Source: Desulfurivibrio sp044068625 (GTDB taxonomy: Bacteria > Desulfobacterota > Desulfobulbia > Desulfobulbales > Desulfurivibrionaceae). From it: a stretch of DNA of 64,000 nucleotides. Below, one piece after another: positions 24,774-33,614 of the stretch. Location of the stretch: contig NZ_JBIPKH010000005.1 in NCBI RefSeq assembly GCF_044068625.1, positions 62,001-126,000 on the forward strand, written 5' to 3'. The position numbers and the translations under genes were made by a program. The notes beneath the pieces were generated by a model. That model was not told where the DNA came from and did not search any database. It saw only the letters and a program-made list of their open reading frames with translations. Each line of letters begins with the position of its first letter. Position 1 is the stretch's first letter.

Positions 24774-26537
24774 CTAGAAGACGCCCTTTACCTTACCGGT
24801 ATTCACATCCACGTCGATCCGGCGATAGGCGGGATCGGAGGCGGTGCCGGGCATCAGGCTGATGGTGCCGGCCACCGGAACCACGAAGCCGGCCCCCTTG
24901 TAGGTGAGGATATCCCGCACCGGCAGGGTCCAGCCCTTGGGCACGCCCTTGAGGGTCGGGTCGTGGGAGAGCGAGAGGTGGCTCTTGACCATGCAGGTGC
25001 CCATCTCCTTCATCTCCGGGTCGGCCTCCATCCGCTTGAGCTTGGTCTGGGCCTCGGCGGAGTAGCTGACCCCGTCGGCACCGTAAACTTCCTTGGCGAT
25101 CAGCTCGATCCGCTTGGAAAGCGGGGTTTCGAGGTCGTAGAGGAAGCGGAAATCGTTCTCTTCCTCACAGGCGTCCACCACCGCGTCGGCAAATTCCAGG
25201 GCGCCGTCGCCGCCCTTTTCCCAGTGCCGGGAGAGCGCCACCCGGGCCCCGGCCGCTTCGCAGAGCCGGCGCACCGCCTTGATCTCGTTGTCGGTGTCGG
25301 TGTAGAAGGCGTTGATACAGACCACAGGGTTGATCCCGGCCTTCTTGACCGTCTCGATGTGATGGAGCAGGTTCTTGCAACCCTCTTCCACCCAGCCCAC
25401 GTTCTCCTTGCCGTACTCTTCCGGCATCGGCCGACCCGGGACCGGAATCGGGGCCCCGCCGTGGCACTTCAGCGCCCGAATGGTGGCCACCACCACCGCG
25501 CAATGGGGCTTGAGCCCGGAGTAACGGCATTTGAGGTTCCAGAATTTCTCAAAGCCGATATCGGCCCCGAAACCACTCTCGGTAACGTTGTAGTCAGCCA
25601 GCTTCAAAGCCACCCGGTCGGCGATCACCGAGCTCTGGCCGATGGCGATATTGGCGAAAGGCCCGGCATGAACCACCACCGGCTGACCCTCCAGGGTCTG
25701 CATCAGGTTGGGGTTGAGCGCCTCCACCATCCAGGCGGTCATGGCCCCGGCCACATCCAGGTCGGTGGTGGTGATGGGACGGTCCTGCTTGTCGTAGGCC
25801 ACCACGATCTTGCCGATCCGCTCGCGCATGTCCTTGAGATCCTTGGCCACCGAGAGGATGGCCATGATCTCGGAGCTCACCGCGATGGCAAAGCTGCTCT
25901 GCATGGTGAAGCCATCCATCTTGCCGCCCTGGCCGATGGTGATATTACGCAAAGCCTGGGCGCAGTAGTCGATGATCCAGTTGAACTCCACCTTCTTGGG
26001 GTGGATATCAAGTCTTCTGAGGCCCCGCTTGGCCAATTGCTCGTCGGTGTAGTTGGCCTCGTGCTGCATCCGCGAAGTCAGGGCCACCATCCCTAAGTTG
26101 TGGGCGTTCATGATGGCGTTGATGTCACCGGTCAGCCCCAGGGAGAAGGGGGTCAGCGGGATACACTGGGCCAGGCCGCCACCGGCCGCCGAACCCTTGA
26201 TGTTCATGGTGGGGCCGCCGGAAGGCTGGCGAATAGCCCCGATCACGCTCTTGTTACGCTTACCCAGGCCCTGGACCAGACCCATGGCGCAGGTGGATTT
26301 GCCCTCACCCAGGGGGGTGGGGGTGATGGCGGTCACATCAACATACTTGCCGTCGGGTTTGTCCTTGCAGCGCTCAAGAATCTTGCGGTAGTCGAGCTTG
26401 GCCACGTAATGGCCGTGGGGCAGTAGTTCCGCTTTGTCCAGGCCCAGCTTCTCGCCCAGCTCATACACGGTTTTCATGCGGCTTTCCGCCTCTTCAGCGA
26501 TTTCCCAGTCCGCGTGCTTGGTTGGATCAAGCGCCAT
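24774..26537 (-). CDS. fhs: Formate-tetrahydrofolate ligase
   Basis: 587 residues, slightly longer than the common 555-560. It makes 10-formyl-THF from formate, THF and ATP, or the reverse in oxidative direction, and is the methyl-branch step after formate dehydrogenase. The ATP-binding P-loop TPTPLGEGKST (about 72-82) and the family motifs AIRQPSGGPTMNIKGSAAGGG, GDINAIMNAHNL, RALKCHGG and GAGFVVPVAGTISLMPG are intact. AAGGAGGG upstream of the ATG gives a strong ribosome site. It follows thyX by 77 bases and is closed by a strong hairpin terminator, so it may be transcribed separately from the downstream folD-cooS operon. Confidence 0.97.
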   Translation of the reverse strand: MALDPTKHADWEIAEEAESRMKTVYELGEKLGLDKAELLPHGHYVAKLDYRKILERCKDKPDGKYVDVTAITPTPLGEGKSTCAMGLVQGLGKRNKSVIGAIRQPSGGPTMNIKGSAAGGGLAQCIPLTPFSLGLTGDINAIMNAHNLGMVALTSRMQHEANYTDEQLAKRGLRRLDIHPKKVEFNWIIDYCAQALRNITIGQGGKMDGFTMQSSFAIAVSSEIMAILSVAKDLKDMRERIGKIVVAYDKQDRPITTTDLDVAGAMTAWMVEALNPNLMQTLEGQPVVVHAGPFANIAIGQSSVIADRVALKLADYNVTESGFGADIGFEKFWNLKCRYSGLKPHCAVVVATIRALKCHGGAPIPVPGRPMPEEYGKENVGWVEEGCKNLLHHIETVKKAGINPVVCINAFYTDTDNEIKAVRRLCEAAGARVALSRHWEKGGDGALEFADAVVDACEEENDFRFLYDLETPLSKRIELIAKEVYGADGVSYSAEAQTKLKRMEADPEMKEMGTCMVKSHLSLSHDPTLKGVPKGWTLPVRDILTYKGAGFVVPVAGTISLMPGTASDPAYRRIDVDVNTGKVKGVF

Positions 26538-26614
26538 TGGTACCCTCCTTAACAGAATGAAATTTGGTATGAAAAAAGTTGGCCGGAACTATTCCGGAAC
26601 CGTCTAGAACCGTG

Positions 26615-27571
26615 TTACTCCCCTTGGATCCCCGCGAAGATGACCGGATAACGCCGTTGCATCTCAATCAGCAGCGGATTCATCACTTCCCGCATGGAGG
26701 GTTCCGCCGCCCGGGTGGTACGCAGGCGGAAAATATGCAACCACTCCAGCAGGTTGGCATAAACAATGATTTCAGTTTTACAGGAGTTGGGCAGAACGGT
26801 GCGGGCCGCCTGGGGGGAGGCGGTGGTCAGCAGCTGCAGGTAGATCCGTTCGGTCTCGGCCATGGCCCGCTCCCAGAGAAGATACTCCTCGCTCCCCTCC
26901 TCAAAGAAGAGCGGTTTGATAAAGGTCACCTCATTGCCGAACTTATCCTGGGAGTAGCGGCAATAACGTTGGCTTTCCTGGAGAAAGGAGCAGGGCCGAT
27001 GGCGGACGATCTCGTGGGTCACCGCCCGGTTGGTGGTAAAACGGACCGCCAGATGGCGGTGCTTGGCCAACAGGTCGGCGGGGAATTGCTCCACCTCGGC
27101 CAAGGAGATTTTTTCCACCTCCACCCCGGTCTGGGCCAGAAAGCCCCGGCGGCCGGCCAGATCAAAAAAAAACAGCGGATAACGACCGGCGAGAAAGGTG
27201 GTAACTCCCTTGATCAGTTTGACGTTGGGGTGGGACTGGAACAGCTCGCGGAAGGCCCGGACCGTGCCGCTGAGCAGCAGGTTCTTCTCCCGTTTGTCGG
27301 GCCGGTCCAACTGCAGAAATTTGGGCTGGATCGCCAGAAACTGGTCGATGATCGCCTCGGTTTCACAGCGTACCCGCAGGGAAAGGGCCGCCATCTCCAT
27401 CACCGAGTTGTGACCATGCTCCATCACCTTACGAATAAAGGGCTCGGTGGAATCGGTATTGATCTTCTCCTCGCTCTTGTAGCAGAGCCGGCCACAAAAC
27501 TCGATCCGCCGAGCCATACTCTGCCGGTCAAGCTCGTCAAGGATGGTAAACGATGCCGGGACGATTCGCAT
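26615..27571 (-). CDS. thyX: FAD-dependent thymidylate synthase
   Basis: 318 residues. ThyX makes dTMP from dUMP using methylene-THF and reduced FAD. The signature RHR...S..RY is present as RHRPCSFLQESQRY near residue 183, a conservative variant of RHRxxSxNExSxRY. The upstream EHGHNSVMEMA segment matches the FAD/dUMP contact region, and the C-terminal LPNSCKTEII followed by ANLLEWLHIFRLR matches the dUMP-binding end. It consumes the same methylene-THF made by the neighbouring folate genes. GAGGGATAGGG precedes the start. It lies 18 bases after nifS in the same direction. Confidence 0.93.
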   Translation of the reverse strand: MRIVPASFTILDELDRQSMARRIEFCGRLCYKSEEKINTDSTEPFIRKVMEHGHNSVMEMAALSLRVRCETEAIIDQFLAIQPKFLQLDRPDKREKNLLLSGTVRAFRELFQSHPNVKLIKGVTTFLAGRYPLFFFDLAGRRGFLAQTGVEVEKISLAEVEQFPADLLAKHRHLAVRFTTNRAVTHEIVRHRPCSFLQESQRYCRYSQDKFGNEVTFIKPLFFEEGSEEYLLWERAMAETERIYLQLLTTASPQAARTVLPNSCKTEIIVYANLLEWLHIFRLRTTRAAEPSMREVMNPLLIEMQRRYPVIFAGIQGE

Positions 27572-27589
27572 AACCCTATCCCTCCAGTC

Positions 27590-28828
27590 TCAGGAGCAGG
27601 AGCAGGGGCAGCTGGCCCCGCCCACCGCTCCCTGGTGGCTGGATTGCCAGAACGGCGACATCTCCCGCAGTTTGGCGATAATGCCGGGCAGCTTCTCGAC
27701 AACGAAATCCACTTCCGCTTCGGTATTGTAGACACTGAGGCTGAGCCGCACCGACCCGTGGGCGGCGGTAAAGGGCACCCCCATGGCCCGCATCACGTGG
27801 GAAGGCTCCAGGGAGCCGGAGGTGCAGGCCGAACCGGAGGAGGCGCAAATGCCGTACTGGTCGAGATGGAGCAGAATCGCCTCCCCTTCCACATATTCGA
27901 AGCTGATGTTGGTGGTGTTGGGCAGCCGCTTTTGGGGATGACCATTGAGCAGGGAACTGGGGATTTGGGCCAGCAACCCCTGCTCCAGCTTGTCCCGCAG
28001 GGCCCGCACCCGGCTGTTCTCTTCCTCCATCCGGCCGGCGGCCAGTTCACAGGCCTGGCCCAGCCCGATAATGGCAGCCACGTTTTCGGTCCCTCCCCGG
28101 CGCCCCTTCTCCTGATGCCCCCCGATGATCAGCGGGGCGAACGGAGCGCCCTTGCGGACATACAGCACTCCGATCCCCTTGGGCGCGTGGAGCTTGTGGC
28201 CGGAGATGGAGAGAAAATCAATGGCCGACTCGGCCAGATTGATTGGAATTTTACCCACCGCCTGGACCGCGTCGGTATGAAAGAGGATACCCCGGCTTTT
28301 GGCGATCCTGGCCATCTCCTCCACCGGGAAGATCACCCCGGTTTCGTTGTTGGCCCACATCACGCTGACCACCGCGGTATCGTCGGCCAGGGCCGCCTCG
28401 TACTGCTCCAGGTCCAGCATCCCCTCCCGATCCACCGGCAACTGGGTAACCCGATGTTTGTGGCCGGTGAGGCGGTCGAGATGCTCGCAAAGATTCTTCA
28501 CCGCCGGATGTTCCACCCGGGTGGTGACGATATGGCGTTTTTCGGGATTGGCCTGCAAGGCGGCCAGAATGGCGGTGGAGTCGCTTTCGGTGCCGCAACT
28601 GGTGAAGATCAGCTCCTCGGGCTGGGCCCCGATCAGCTCGGCCACCTGGCCGCGGGCGGCCGCCACCTGGCGACCCACCTGCCCGCCAAATTTGTGCATG
28701 GAGGAGGGGTTGCCGTAAAGATCGGAGAAATAGGGCAACATCGCCGCCAATACCTCGGGGGCCACCCGGGTGGTGGCGTTGTTGTCCATGTAGATCACCG
28801 GCTGTTCGCCTTGCCGTGCGCTGGTCAT
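27590..28828 (-). CDS. nifS: NifS/IscS-type cysteine desulfurase
   Basis: 412 residues. A pyridoxal-phosphate enzyme that removes sulfur from cysteine for Fe-S cluster assembly. It shows the N-terminal YMDNNATTRVAPEV, the PLP Schiff-base Lys in SGHKLHAPKGIG (about 205), and the persulfide Cys loop in CASSGSACTSGSLEPSHV (about 326-343). The C-terminus is CPCSCS, a short Cys cluster of unknown use. The start lies one base after the nifU stop, so the pair is translationally close. No nitrogenase genes are nearby; housekeeping Fe-S supply for the cluster-rich CODH, FDH and Hdr enzymes is the likely role. Confidence 0.94.
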   Translation of the reverse strand: MTSARQGEQPVIYMDNNATTRVAPEVLAAMLPYFSDLYGNPSSMHKFGGQVGRQVAAARGQVAELIGAQPEELIFTSCGTESDSTAILAALQANPEKRHIVTTRVEHPAVKNLCEHLDRLTGHKHRVTQLPVDREGMLDLEQYEAALADDTAVVSVMWANNETGVIFPVEEMARIAKSRGILFHTDAVQAVGKIPINLAESAIDFLSISGHKLHAPKGIGVLYVRKGAPFAPLIIGGHQEKGRRGGTENVAAIIGLGQACELAAGRMEEENSRVRALRDKLEQGLLAQIPSSLLNGHPQKRLPNTTNISFEYVEGEAILLHLDQYGICASSGSACTSGSLEPSHVMRAMGVPFTAAHGSVRLSLSVYNTEAEVDFVVEKLPGIIAKLREMSPFWQSSHQGAVGGASCPCSCS

Positions 28829-28829
28829 T

Positions 28830-29663
28830 TTAGCGGGCCTCCTCGACGATCAGGCTGTCGAGCACCTGTTCGCGCAATTTTTTCTCGACATACTCCTTGA
28901 GGGTGGTCTGGGACTTTTTGCAGGTGCCGCAAGCCCCACGCAGGGCGACGGTCACGAAATCACCGTCGAGATCGATCAGTTCGATATCGCCGCCATCCTT
29001 GCGCAAGGCCGGTCGGATCTCCCGGTCAAACAACTCCTCAATCAGCTTGATCTTCTGGATATTGGTCAGGCCCCGCTTGCGCTGATCGGGGATGATCTCC
29101 TGCACCTCGTGCCGCTCCTCGCGCAGAATCTCCTCCAACCGCTCCACGCAGCGGCCGCAACCGCCGCCGGCCTTGGTGAAGTTGGTGATCTCCTCCACCG
29201 TTTTCAGCTTGCTCTCCTTGATGGCCCGGCGAATCTCCAGGTCGGTGACCCCAAAGCATTCGCAAACCACCTCCCCTTGAGCCATGGGGATCGGCACCCC
29301 TCGGTAGTTGGCAATCGCCGCCTCCAGGGCTTCACGGCCCATCACCGAGCAGTGCATCTTCTCCTTGGGCAGACCGCCGAGAAAGTCGGCGATATCCTCA
29401 TTACTGATTTTGGCCGCCTCCTCCAGGGTCAACCCCTTGATCATCTCGGTCAGGGCCGAGGAGGAGGCGATGGCGCTGGCGCAGCCGAAGGTTTTGAACT
29501 TGGCGTCGGCGATTCGCTGATCGGGGCCGAGCTTGAAAAAGAGCTTAAGGGCATCACCACAGGCCAGGGAACCAACCTCGCCGACCCCATCGGCATCGGG
29601 AATCTCCCCCACATTCCGGGGGTTCATAAAATGGTCTCTAACCTTGTCCGTATATTCCCACAT
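28830..29663 (-). CDS. nifU: NifU-type Fe-S scaffold protein (three domains)
   Basis: 277 residues from the ATG at 29663, chosen for GAGGAG eight bases upstream; the open frame extends 53 residues further without a good start. Order: IscU-like scaffold with its three Cys (SLACGDAL, FGCASAIASS, MHCSVMG); a Bfd-like [2Fe-2S] domain (CECFGVTDLE and GGGCGRCVERLEE); and a C-terminal Nfu domain with CGTCKKSQ. It builds [Fe-S] clusters with the sulfur from NifS, encoded next. It is the first gene of the nifU-nifS-thyX-fhs run. Confidence 0.94.
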   Translation of the reverse strand: MWEYTDKVRDHFMNPRNVGEIPDADGVGEVGSLACGDALKLFFKLGPDQRIADAKFKTFGCASAIASSSALTEMIKGLTLEEAAKISNEDIADFLGGLPKEKMHCSVMGREALEAAIANYRGVPIPMAQGEVVCECFGVTDLEIRRAIKESKLKTVEEITNFTKAGGGCGRCVERLEEILREERHEVQEIIPDQRKRGLTNIQKIKLIEELFDREIRPALRKDGGDIELIDLDGDFVTVALRGACGTCKKSQTTLKEYVEKKLREQVLDSLIVEEAR

Positions 29664-29843
29664 GGGGATCTCCTCAAGAAAAAATCTACGCAGATCGGGG
29701 AAAAGCACGCAAAAGCGCCAGGGCGGTATTTCGGCAAACCCGAGCAGGATAATTTGTCCCGCCTTAAAAATCAACGTAAACGTTCCATCTTCCTCAGGAG
29801 ATCCCTCCCCAGTAGCCGCCAACCGCCCACCGGCGGCCGACGG

Positions 29844-31028
29844 CTACTGGCGCAGCACCTCGGCGCTGACCCCCACCTTGCCGTAGTTGCTGGCCCCACA
29901 CTCGTTTTTCCCCAGATCCATAATATTGGCTTCCTCGGGGCTGACCTTGAGCCAGCCGCCGTTGACCCGGCGGATCTCGGCATAAACCCCGGGCTGGGGG
30001 CGCATGTTCTCCTGAATAAATTCGGCAAACTTCTTCTCGTTGGGCTGGCGAAAGGCGGCCACCTGGCGACGCAAATCCCCCAGCCTCCCCCGGATCAGCA
30101 ACTCCTGATCGGCTTCCTCCCAGGTGGTGTAGTGGCCGGGCAGGACCACGATCTCATCATCGAGATGGCGCAGGCGAAGCATCAGGGAGAGATAAAGTTC
30201 ACGGGCCCACTGTTCCCACTTGCCACCCAGGTCCGGCCTCCCGGAGGTGTTGATGAAAATGGTGTCGCCACTCAGCAGGTATTGACCGGCGATCAGGTAG
30301 CAGGTGCTGCCCATGGTGTGCCCGGGGGTATGCAGGGCTTTAACCTCCGGGCCACCCTCAGCGAAACCGAAGGTATCGTTATTCTCCACCGCTCCATAGG
30401 AAAAATCAGCCCCTTCGAAATCGGTGCGGTTGGCGCCGTTTAAGCAGCCGGTTTTCTCCACCAGGGCCGGCCCGCCGGAGATATAGTCGGCCTGGCGGTG
30501 GGTTTCGAAGGTACGGATAATGGTGGCCCCGTGGCTGGCGGCCAATTCGATATAGGCCTCGATATTGCGGGAGGGATCGAAAACCATCGCCTCCCGGCCG
30601 CTGACCAGCAGATAGCTGCAGGAGGCCTTGCCGGGCCGGTTAAGCTGATAAAGATGGTAGGGATCACTCGCGGGATTGACCCGGCGGGACACCAGCAAAT
30701 TACCCCAACCGACAATACCCTGTTCCAGGTAGCCCACATCGGCAAAACCGTTGTCAACCAGGATATCGGCCACATATTTGGCCGAACCCTCCTTGGCGCA
30801 GACAATCAGGATCTTCTCCCCGGCTGGAATCTGGGCCAGGCTATCCCGCACGTTTTCCATGAAATGGAAGTAGGGGATATTGATGTAGGGAAAGAATCGT
30901 GGCCCTTCCACGCTCCAGTTGGCGAAATCCTTCTCGTTGCGTACGTCGAGGAGGACAAAATCAGGTCCCTGGCTGATCCGGTCAAAAAGTTCCGCGGCGC
31001 TGAAAAGATAAGGCTTGTTGGTACTCAT
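29844..31028 (-). CDS. Rhodanese / metallo-beta-lactamase-fold protein with degenerate metal motif
   Basis: 394 residues. Residues 1-125 are a rhodanese-like domain (LLDVRNEKDFANW; active loop CAKEGSA, Cys near residue 80). Residues 130-330 are an MBL-fold hydrolase of the persulfide-dioxygenase/glyoxalase II type. The canonical HxHxDH is replaced by THRQADY, while the later ligands HTPGHTMGS, SGDTIF and LPGHYTTW are retained. Family role: sulfane-sulfur oxidation or transfer using glutathione or low-molecular persulfides. Loss of two ligands suggests altered metal use or reduced catalysis. CAGGAGAG lies before the ATG. It has its own 135-base upstream gap after uvrC and lies 180 bases before nifU on the same strand. 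Confidence 0.82.
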   Translation of the reverse strand: MSTNKPYLFSAAELFDRISQGPDFVLLDVRNEKDFANWSVEGPRFFPYINIPYFHFMENVRDSLAQIPAGEKILIVCAKEGSAKYVADILVDNGFADVGYLEQGIVGWGNLLVSRRVNPASDPYHLYQLNRPGKASCSYLLVSGREAMVFDPSRNIEAYIELAASHGATIIRTFETHRQADYISGGPALVEKTGCLNGANRTDFEGADFSYGAVENNDTFGFAEGGPEVKALHTPGHTMGSTCYLIAGQYLLSGDTIFINTSGRPDLGGKWEQWARELYLSLMLRLRHLDDEIVVLPGHYTTWEEADQELLIRGRLGDLRRQVAAFRQPNEKKFAEFIQENMRPQPGVYAEIRRVNGGWLKVSPEEANIMDLGKNECGASNYGKVGVSAEVLRQ

Positions 31029-31163
31029 CGCTTCTCTCCTGTGAAAAAATGTTTCCCATACTGCCGAACCATGATTTGCCCTGGGCCCGGCTCTAAAGTA
31101 AAAATCTAATTACCACGTGGACGACAAGTAGTAAAAATATTTATTTGCGTTTAGTTTGGATTT

Positions 31164-32984
31164 TCAAGAAGAGCCTGGAGGGTGAAAATGGGCATGGATG
31201 GCGGCTGCCAGCTCGGGACCGACCCCGGGCACGGCCGCCAGTTGGGCCGGAGTGGCGGCGTTAACCCCGGCCAGGCTGCCCAGGGCTTTAAACAAGGCCT
31301 CTTTGCGGGCCGGGCCGATGCCGGGAATCCGGTCAAGGTCGGAGAGTAGTTGTTGTTGGCCGCGCAGCTTACGGTGAAAGGTGATGCCGTAACGATGGGC
31401 TTCGTCGCGCAACCGCATGAACAGCAGCAACACCGGCGAGTGGGCCGGCAGGTTGAGGGGATTTTTGCGGCCGGGGATAAAGATTCTTTCACCAGTTCCC
31501 CCGCGATCCTTGGCGATGGAGGCCAGGGCGGGGTGGTCTTCGGCCAGGCCCAGTTCGCCGGCCACCGCCTGGGCCACCCCCAGCTGCCCCTTGCCGCCAT
31601 CCAGCAACAGCAGATCGGGCAGGGTACCCTCCTCCCGGCTCCGACCCAGGTGCCGCAGCAGCACCTCGCGCATCATGGCATAGTCGTCGGGAGTATCCTT
31701 GGTCCTGATCTTAAAACGGCGATAACGGGCGGGCTCCTTCTCCCCGACCCTGAAGGAGATCAGCGATCCCACCGCCTCCCGGCCGCCCAGGTTGGAGATA
31801 TCAAGGCACTCAAGCCGCTGGGGCGGTCGAACCAGCCCGAGGGCGGCGGCAATCATCCCGGCCAGCCGCTCCTCTTGCTGGTGGCGACTGGCCTGCTCAG
31901 CCAGCGCCTGGGCGGCGTTGTCCCCGGCCAGCTCCACCAGGGCCCTTTTATCCCCCCGCTGGGGCACCGGCAACCGCACCGGCCCGCCCCGTTTTTCACT
32001 CAACCATTCGGCCAGGGCCGTGACCCCGTCGGGCACAAAGGGGAGCAGAATGCTGGGGGGAATTTGGCGCTCGGCCGGGCCATAGAAACGGCGCAGCAGT
32101 TCGGCCAGCACCTCGGGATCATCGCCCAGGGGTTGATCGAGGAAAAACTCCCGTTTGTCGGCCAGGGCCCCCTCCCGGATCAGCAGCAGGGCCACCGCCA
32201 CCCTCCCCTCCCGGCGAACAAAGCCAAAAACATCCCGGTCGGCCGCTTCCCGGCTCAAAACCACCTGTTTCTCCAAGGTCTGACCCAGGGCGCGGACCTG
32301 ATCCCGCAGGGCGGCGGCCTCCTCGAAGCGAAGAGCCGCGGCCGCCGCCCGCATCGCCCCCTCCAGCTCGCGGATCAAATCCCGCTTGCGTCCCTCGAGA
32401 ATGGTCAGTACCCGGCTTACCCGCTCCCGGTATTGTTCCGGGGTGATGGCACCAATGCAGGGAGCGGGGCAACGCCCCATCTGATAATTCAGACAGGCCC
32501 GCTGCCCCAAGCGGAATTGTTTGCTTTTGCAACGCCGGAGCGGGAAAAGGGTGTTAAGCAGGCGGATGGTTTCCCACATCGCCGCGGGGGAGGCGTAGGG
32601 TCCGAAGTAGCGGGCCCCGTCCCGGTTGACCCGCCGGGTCATCAGCAGCCGGGGCCACTCTTCGTTGACCGTGACCTTGATCGAGGGGTAGTTTTTGTCA
32701 TCCCGCAGGATCACGTTGTAGCGGGGCCGATGCTGCTTGATCAGGCCCGCCTCCAGGATCAGGGCCTCCTTTTCGGTGCGGGTGAGCATGGTGTCCACCC
32801 TCGCCACCCTGGCCAGCATCGCCGCGGTCTTGCCGGCCCCGGCCCGGTCGATCCTGGTGTAGGAGGAGAGCCGTTTGCGCAGGCTGACCGCCTTGCCGAC
32901 ATAGAGGACCTCACCCGAGGCCTCCCGCATCAGGTAAACCCCCGGCCCGTCGGCCGCGCCCTTGATCATCTCCGCGCTGAACAT
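31164..32984 (-). CDS. uvrC: UvrABC excinuclease subunit C
   Basis: 606 residues, the normal length. It makes both incisions in nucleotide excision repair. Visible order: GIY-YIG nuclease (GVYLMREASGEVLYVGKAVSLRKRL split by a few residues, 15-40); the Cys motif CLNYQMGRCPAPC (about 148-160); the UVR helix pair (FEEAAALRDQVRAL, about 215); the RNase H-like C-terminal nuclease (ECLDISNLGG, LLLDGGKGQLGVA); and two helix-hairpin-helix repeats at the end (RIPGIGPARKEALFKALGS, AVPGVGPELAAAI). It begins six bases after the V4R gene ends, so the two are probably one transcript. Confidence 0.96.
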   Translation of the reverse strand: MFSAEMIKGAADGPGVYLMREASGEVLYVGKAVSLRKRLSSYTRIDRAGAGKTAAMLARVARVDTMLTRTEKEALILEAGLIKQHRPRYNVILRDDKNYPSIKVTVNEEWPRLLMTRRVNRDGARYFGPYASPAAMWETIRLLNTLFPLRRCKSKQFRLGQRACLNYQMGRCPAPCIGAITPEQYRERVSRVLTILEGRKRDLIRELEGAMRAAAAALRFEEAAALRDQVRALGQTLEKQVVLSREAADRDVFGFVRREGRVAVALLLIREGALADKREFFLDQPLGDDPEVLAELLRRFYGPAERQIPPSILLPFVPDGVTALAEWLSEKRGGPVRLPVPQRGDKRALVELAGDNAAQALAEQASRHQQEERLAGMIAAALGLVRPPQRLECLDISNLGGREAVGSLISFRVGEKEPARYRRFKIRTKDTPDDYAMMREVLLRHLGRSREEGTLPDLLLLDGGKGQLGVAQAVAGELGLAEDHPALASIAKDRGGTGERIFIPGRKNPLNLPAHSPVLLLFMRLRDEAHRYGITFHRKLRGQQQLLSDLDRIPGIGPARKEALFKALGSLAGVNAATPAQLAAVPGVGPELAAAIHAHFHPPGSS

Positions 32985-32990
32985 CTCCGG

Positions 32991-33512
32991 CTAGATGGTG
33001 ACCTCAAACCGGCAGACCCGGTCCCCGGTACACCAGCAATCGGTTTCCCGCACCCGGCATTTTTGTCCCAGGTGGGCGGAAAAGAGCCCGGCGATCAACC
33101 CTTCGTCAAAGGTGCAGACCGACTCGTGGGTGATGGGGAGACCGGAACAGTCGAGATCCTCGGAGATGGTCAGCACGAAAAGACCGGCGGCCTGATCGAC
33201 CCGCTCCACCCGCAGCAGGCCGATCTCCAGCTCCTCCAGCAACTCGGCCAGTTCATCGACAAACTGATCAAAACCGGCGGTCTGAGTCAGATAGTGATCA
33301 TAAAGCGCCCGACCCGCCTGGAGGCCGGCCTGGTAAAAGATGCGATTGGCCGTCTCCGGCCCAAACTCCCTGATCAGGAGATCCCGCAGGGAAAACTGCA
33401 TCATCCGATAGGCCAGCACGCTGGTTCGGTTACCGAAGGTCGGCCTGCCCCAGGCGATATCACCCAGGTGAGACCATTTGAATTGCAGTAACTGCCGCTG
33501 CTCTTCAGACAT
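32991..33512 (-). CDS. V4R (4-vinyl reductase) domain protein
   Basis: 173 residues from the ATG at 33512, preferred because GGAG lies 9-12 bases upstream. It has the V4R fold features: an N-terminal helical region with FQAGLQAGRAL-like helix (IFYQAGLQAGRALYDHYL), then DCSG and the conserved C-terminal Cys pair in GQKCRVRETDCWCTGDRVCRFEV. Family knowledge: V4R domains bind small hydrophobic ligands or assist tetrapyrrole enzymes and transcription regulators; some bind zinc through the Cys. No fused output domain is present. Function is unknown. It is translated just ahead of uvrC. Confidence 0.78.
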   Translation of the reverse strand: MSEEQRQLLQFKWSHLGDIAWGRPTFGNRTSVLAYRMMQFSLRDLLIREFGPETANRIFYQAGLQAGRALYDHYLTQTAGFDQFVDELAELLEELEIGLLRVERVDQAAGLFVLTISEDLDCSGLPITHESVCTFDEGLIAGLFSAHLGQKCRVRETDCWCTGDRVCRFEVTI

Positions 33513-33537
33513 GGCCCTGTTCTCCATCGTAAAGTTT

Positions 33538-33567
33538 GTCGACGTCGCAAAAAGCCGCGACGACGAC
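33538..33567. repeat. Intergenic imperfect palindrome (possible REP-like element)
   Basis: GTCGACGTCGC (33538-33548) and GCGACGACGAC (33557-33567) can pair over ten of eleven positions around an AAAAAGCC loop. It lies in the 102-base gap before the V4R gene and is followed by GGGGTACGCTTCGTAAC. It could be a hairpin terminator of the gene at 33615 or a dispersed intergenic repeat. No second copy exists in this window that I can see. Confidence 0.4.
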
Positions 33568-33614
33568 GGGGTACGCTTCGTAACTTGTTGTTTTCGCATG
33601 GCCGACCAACGCGT

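Noticed and set aside
28830..29663. Nitrogen-fixation locus, because of nifU and nifS
   Set aside because: No nifHDK or nifBEN nearby; the pair fits general Fe-S supply.
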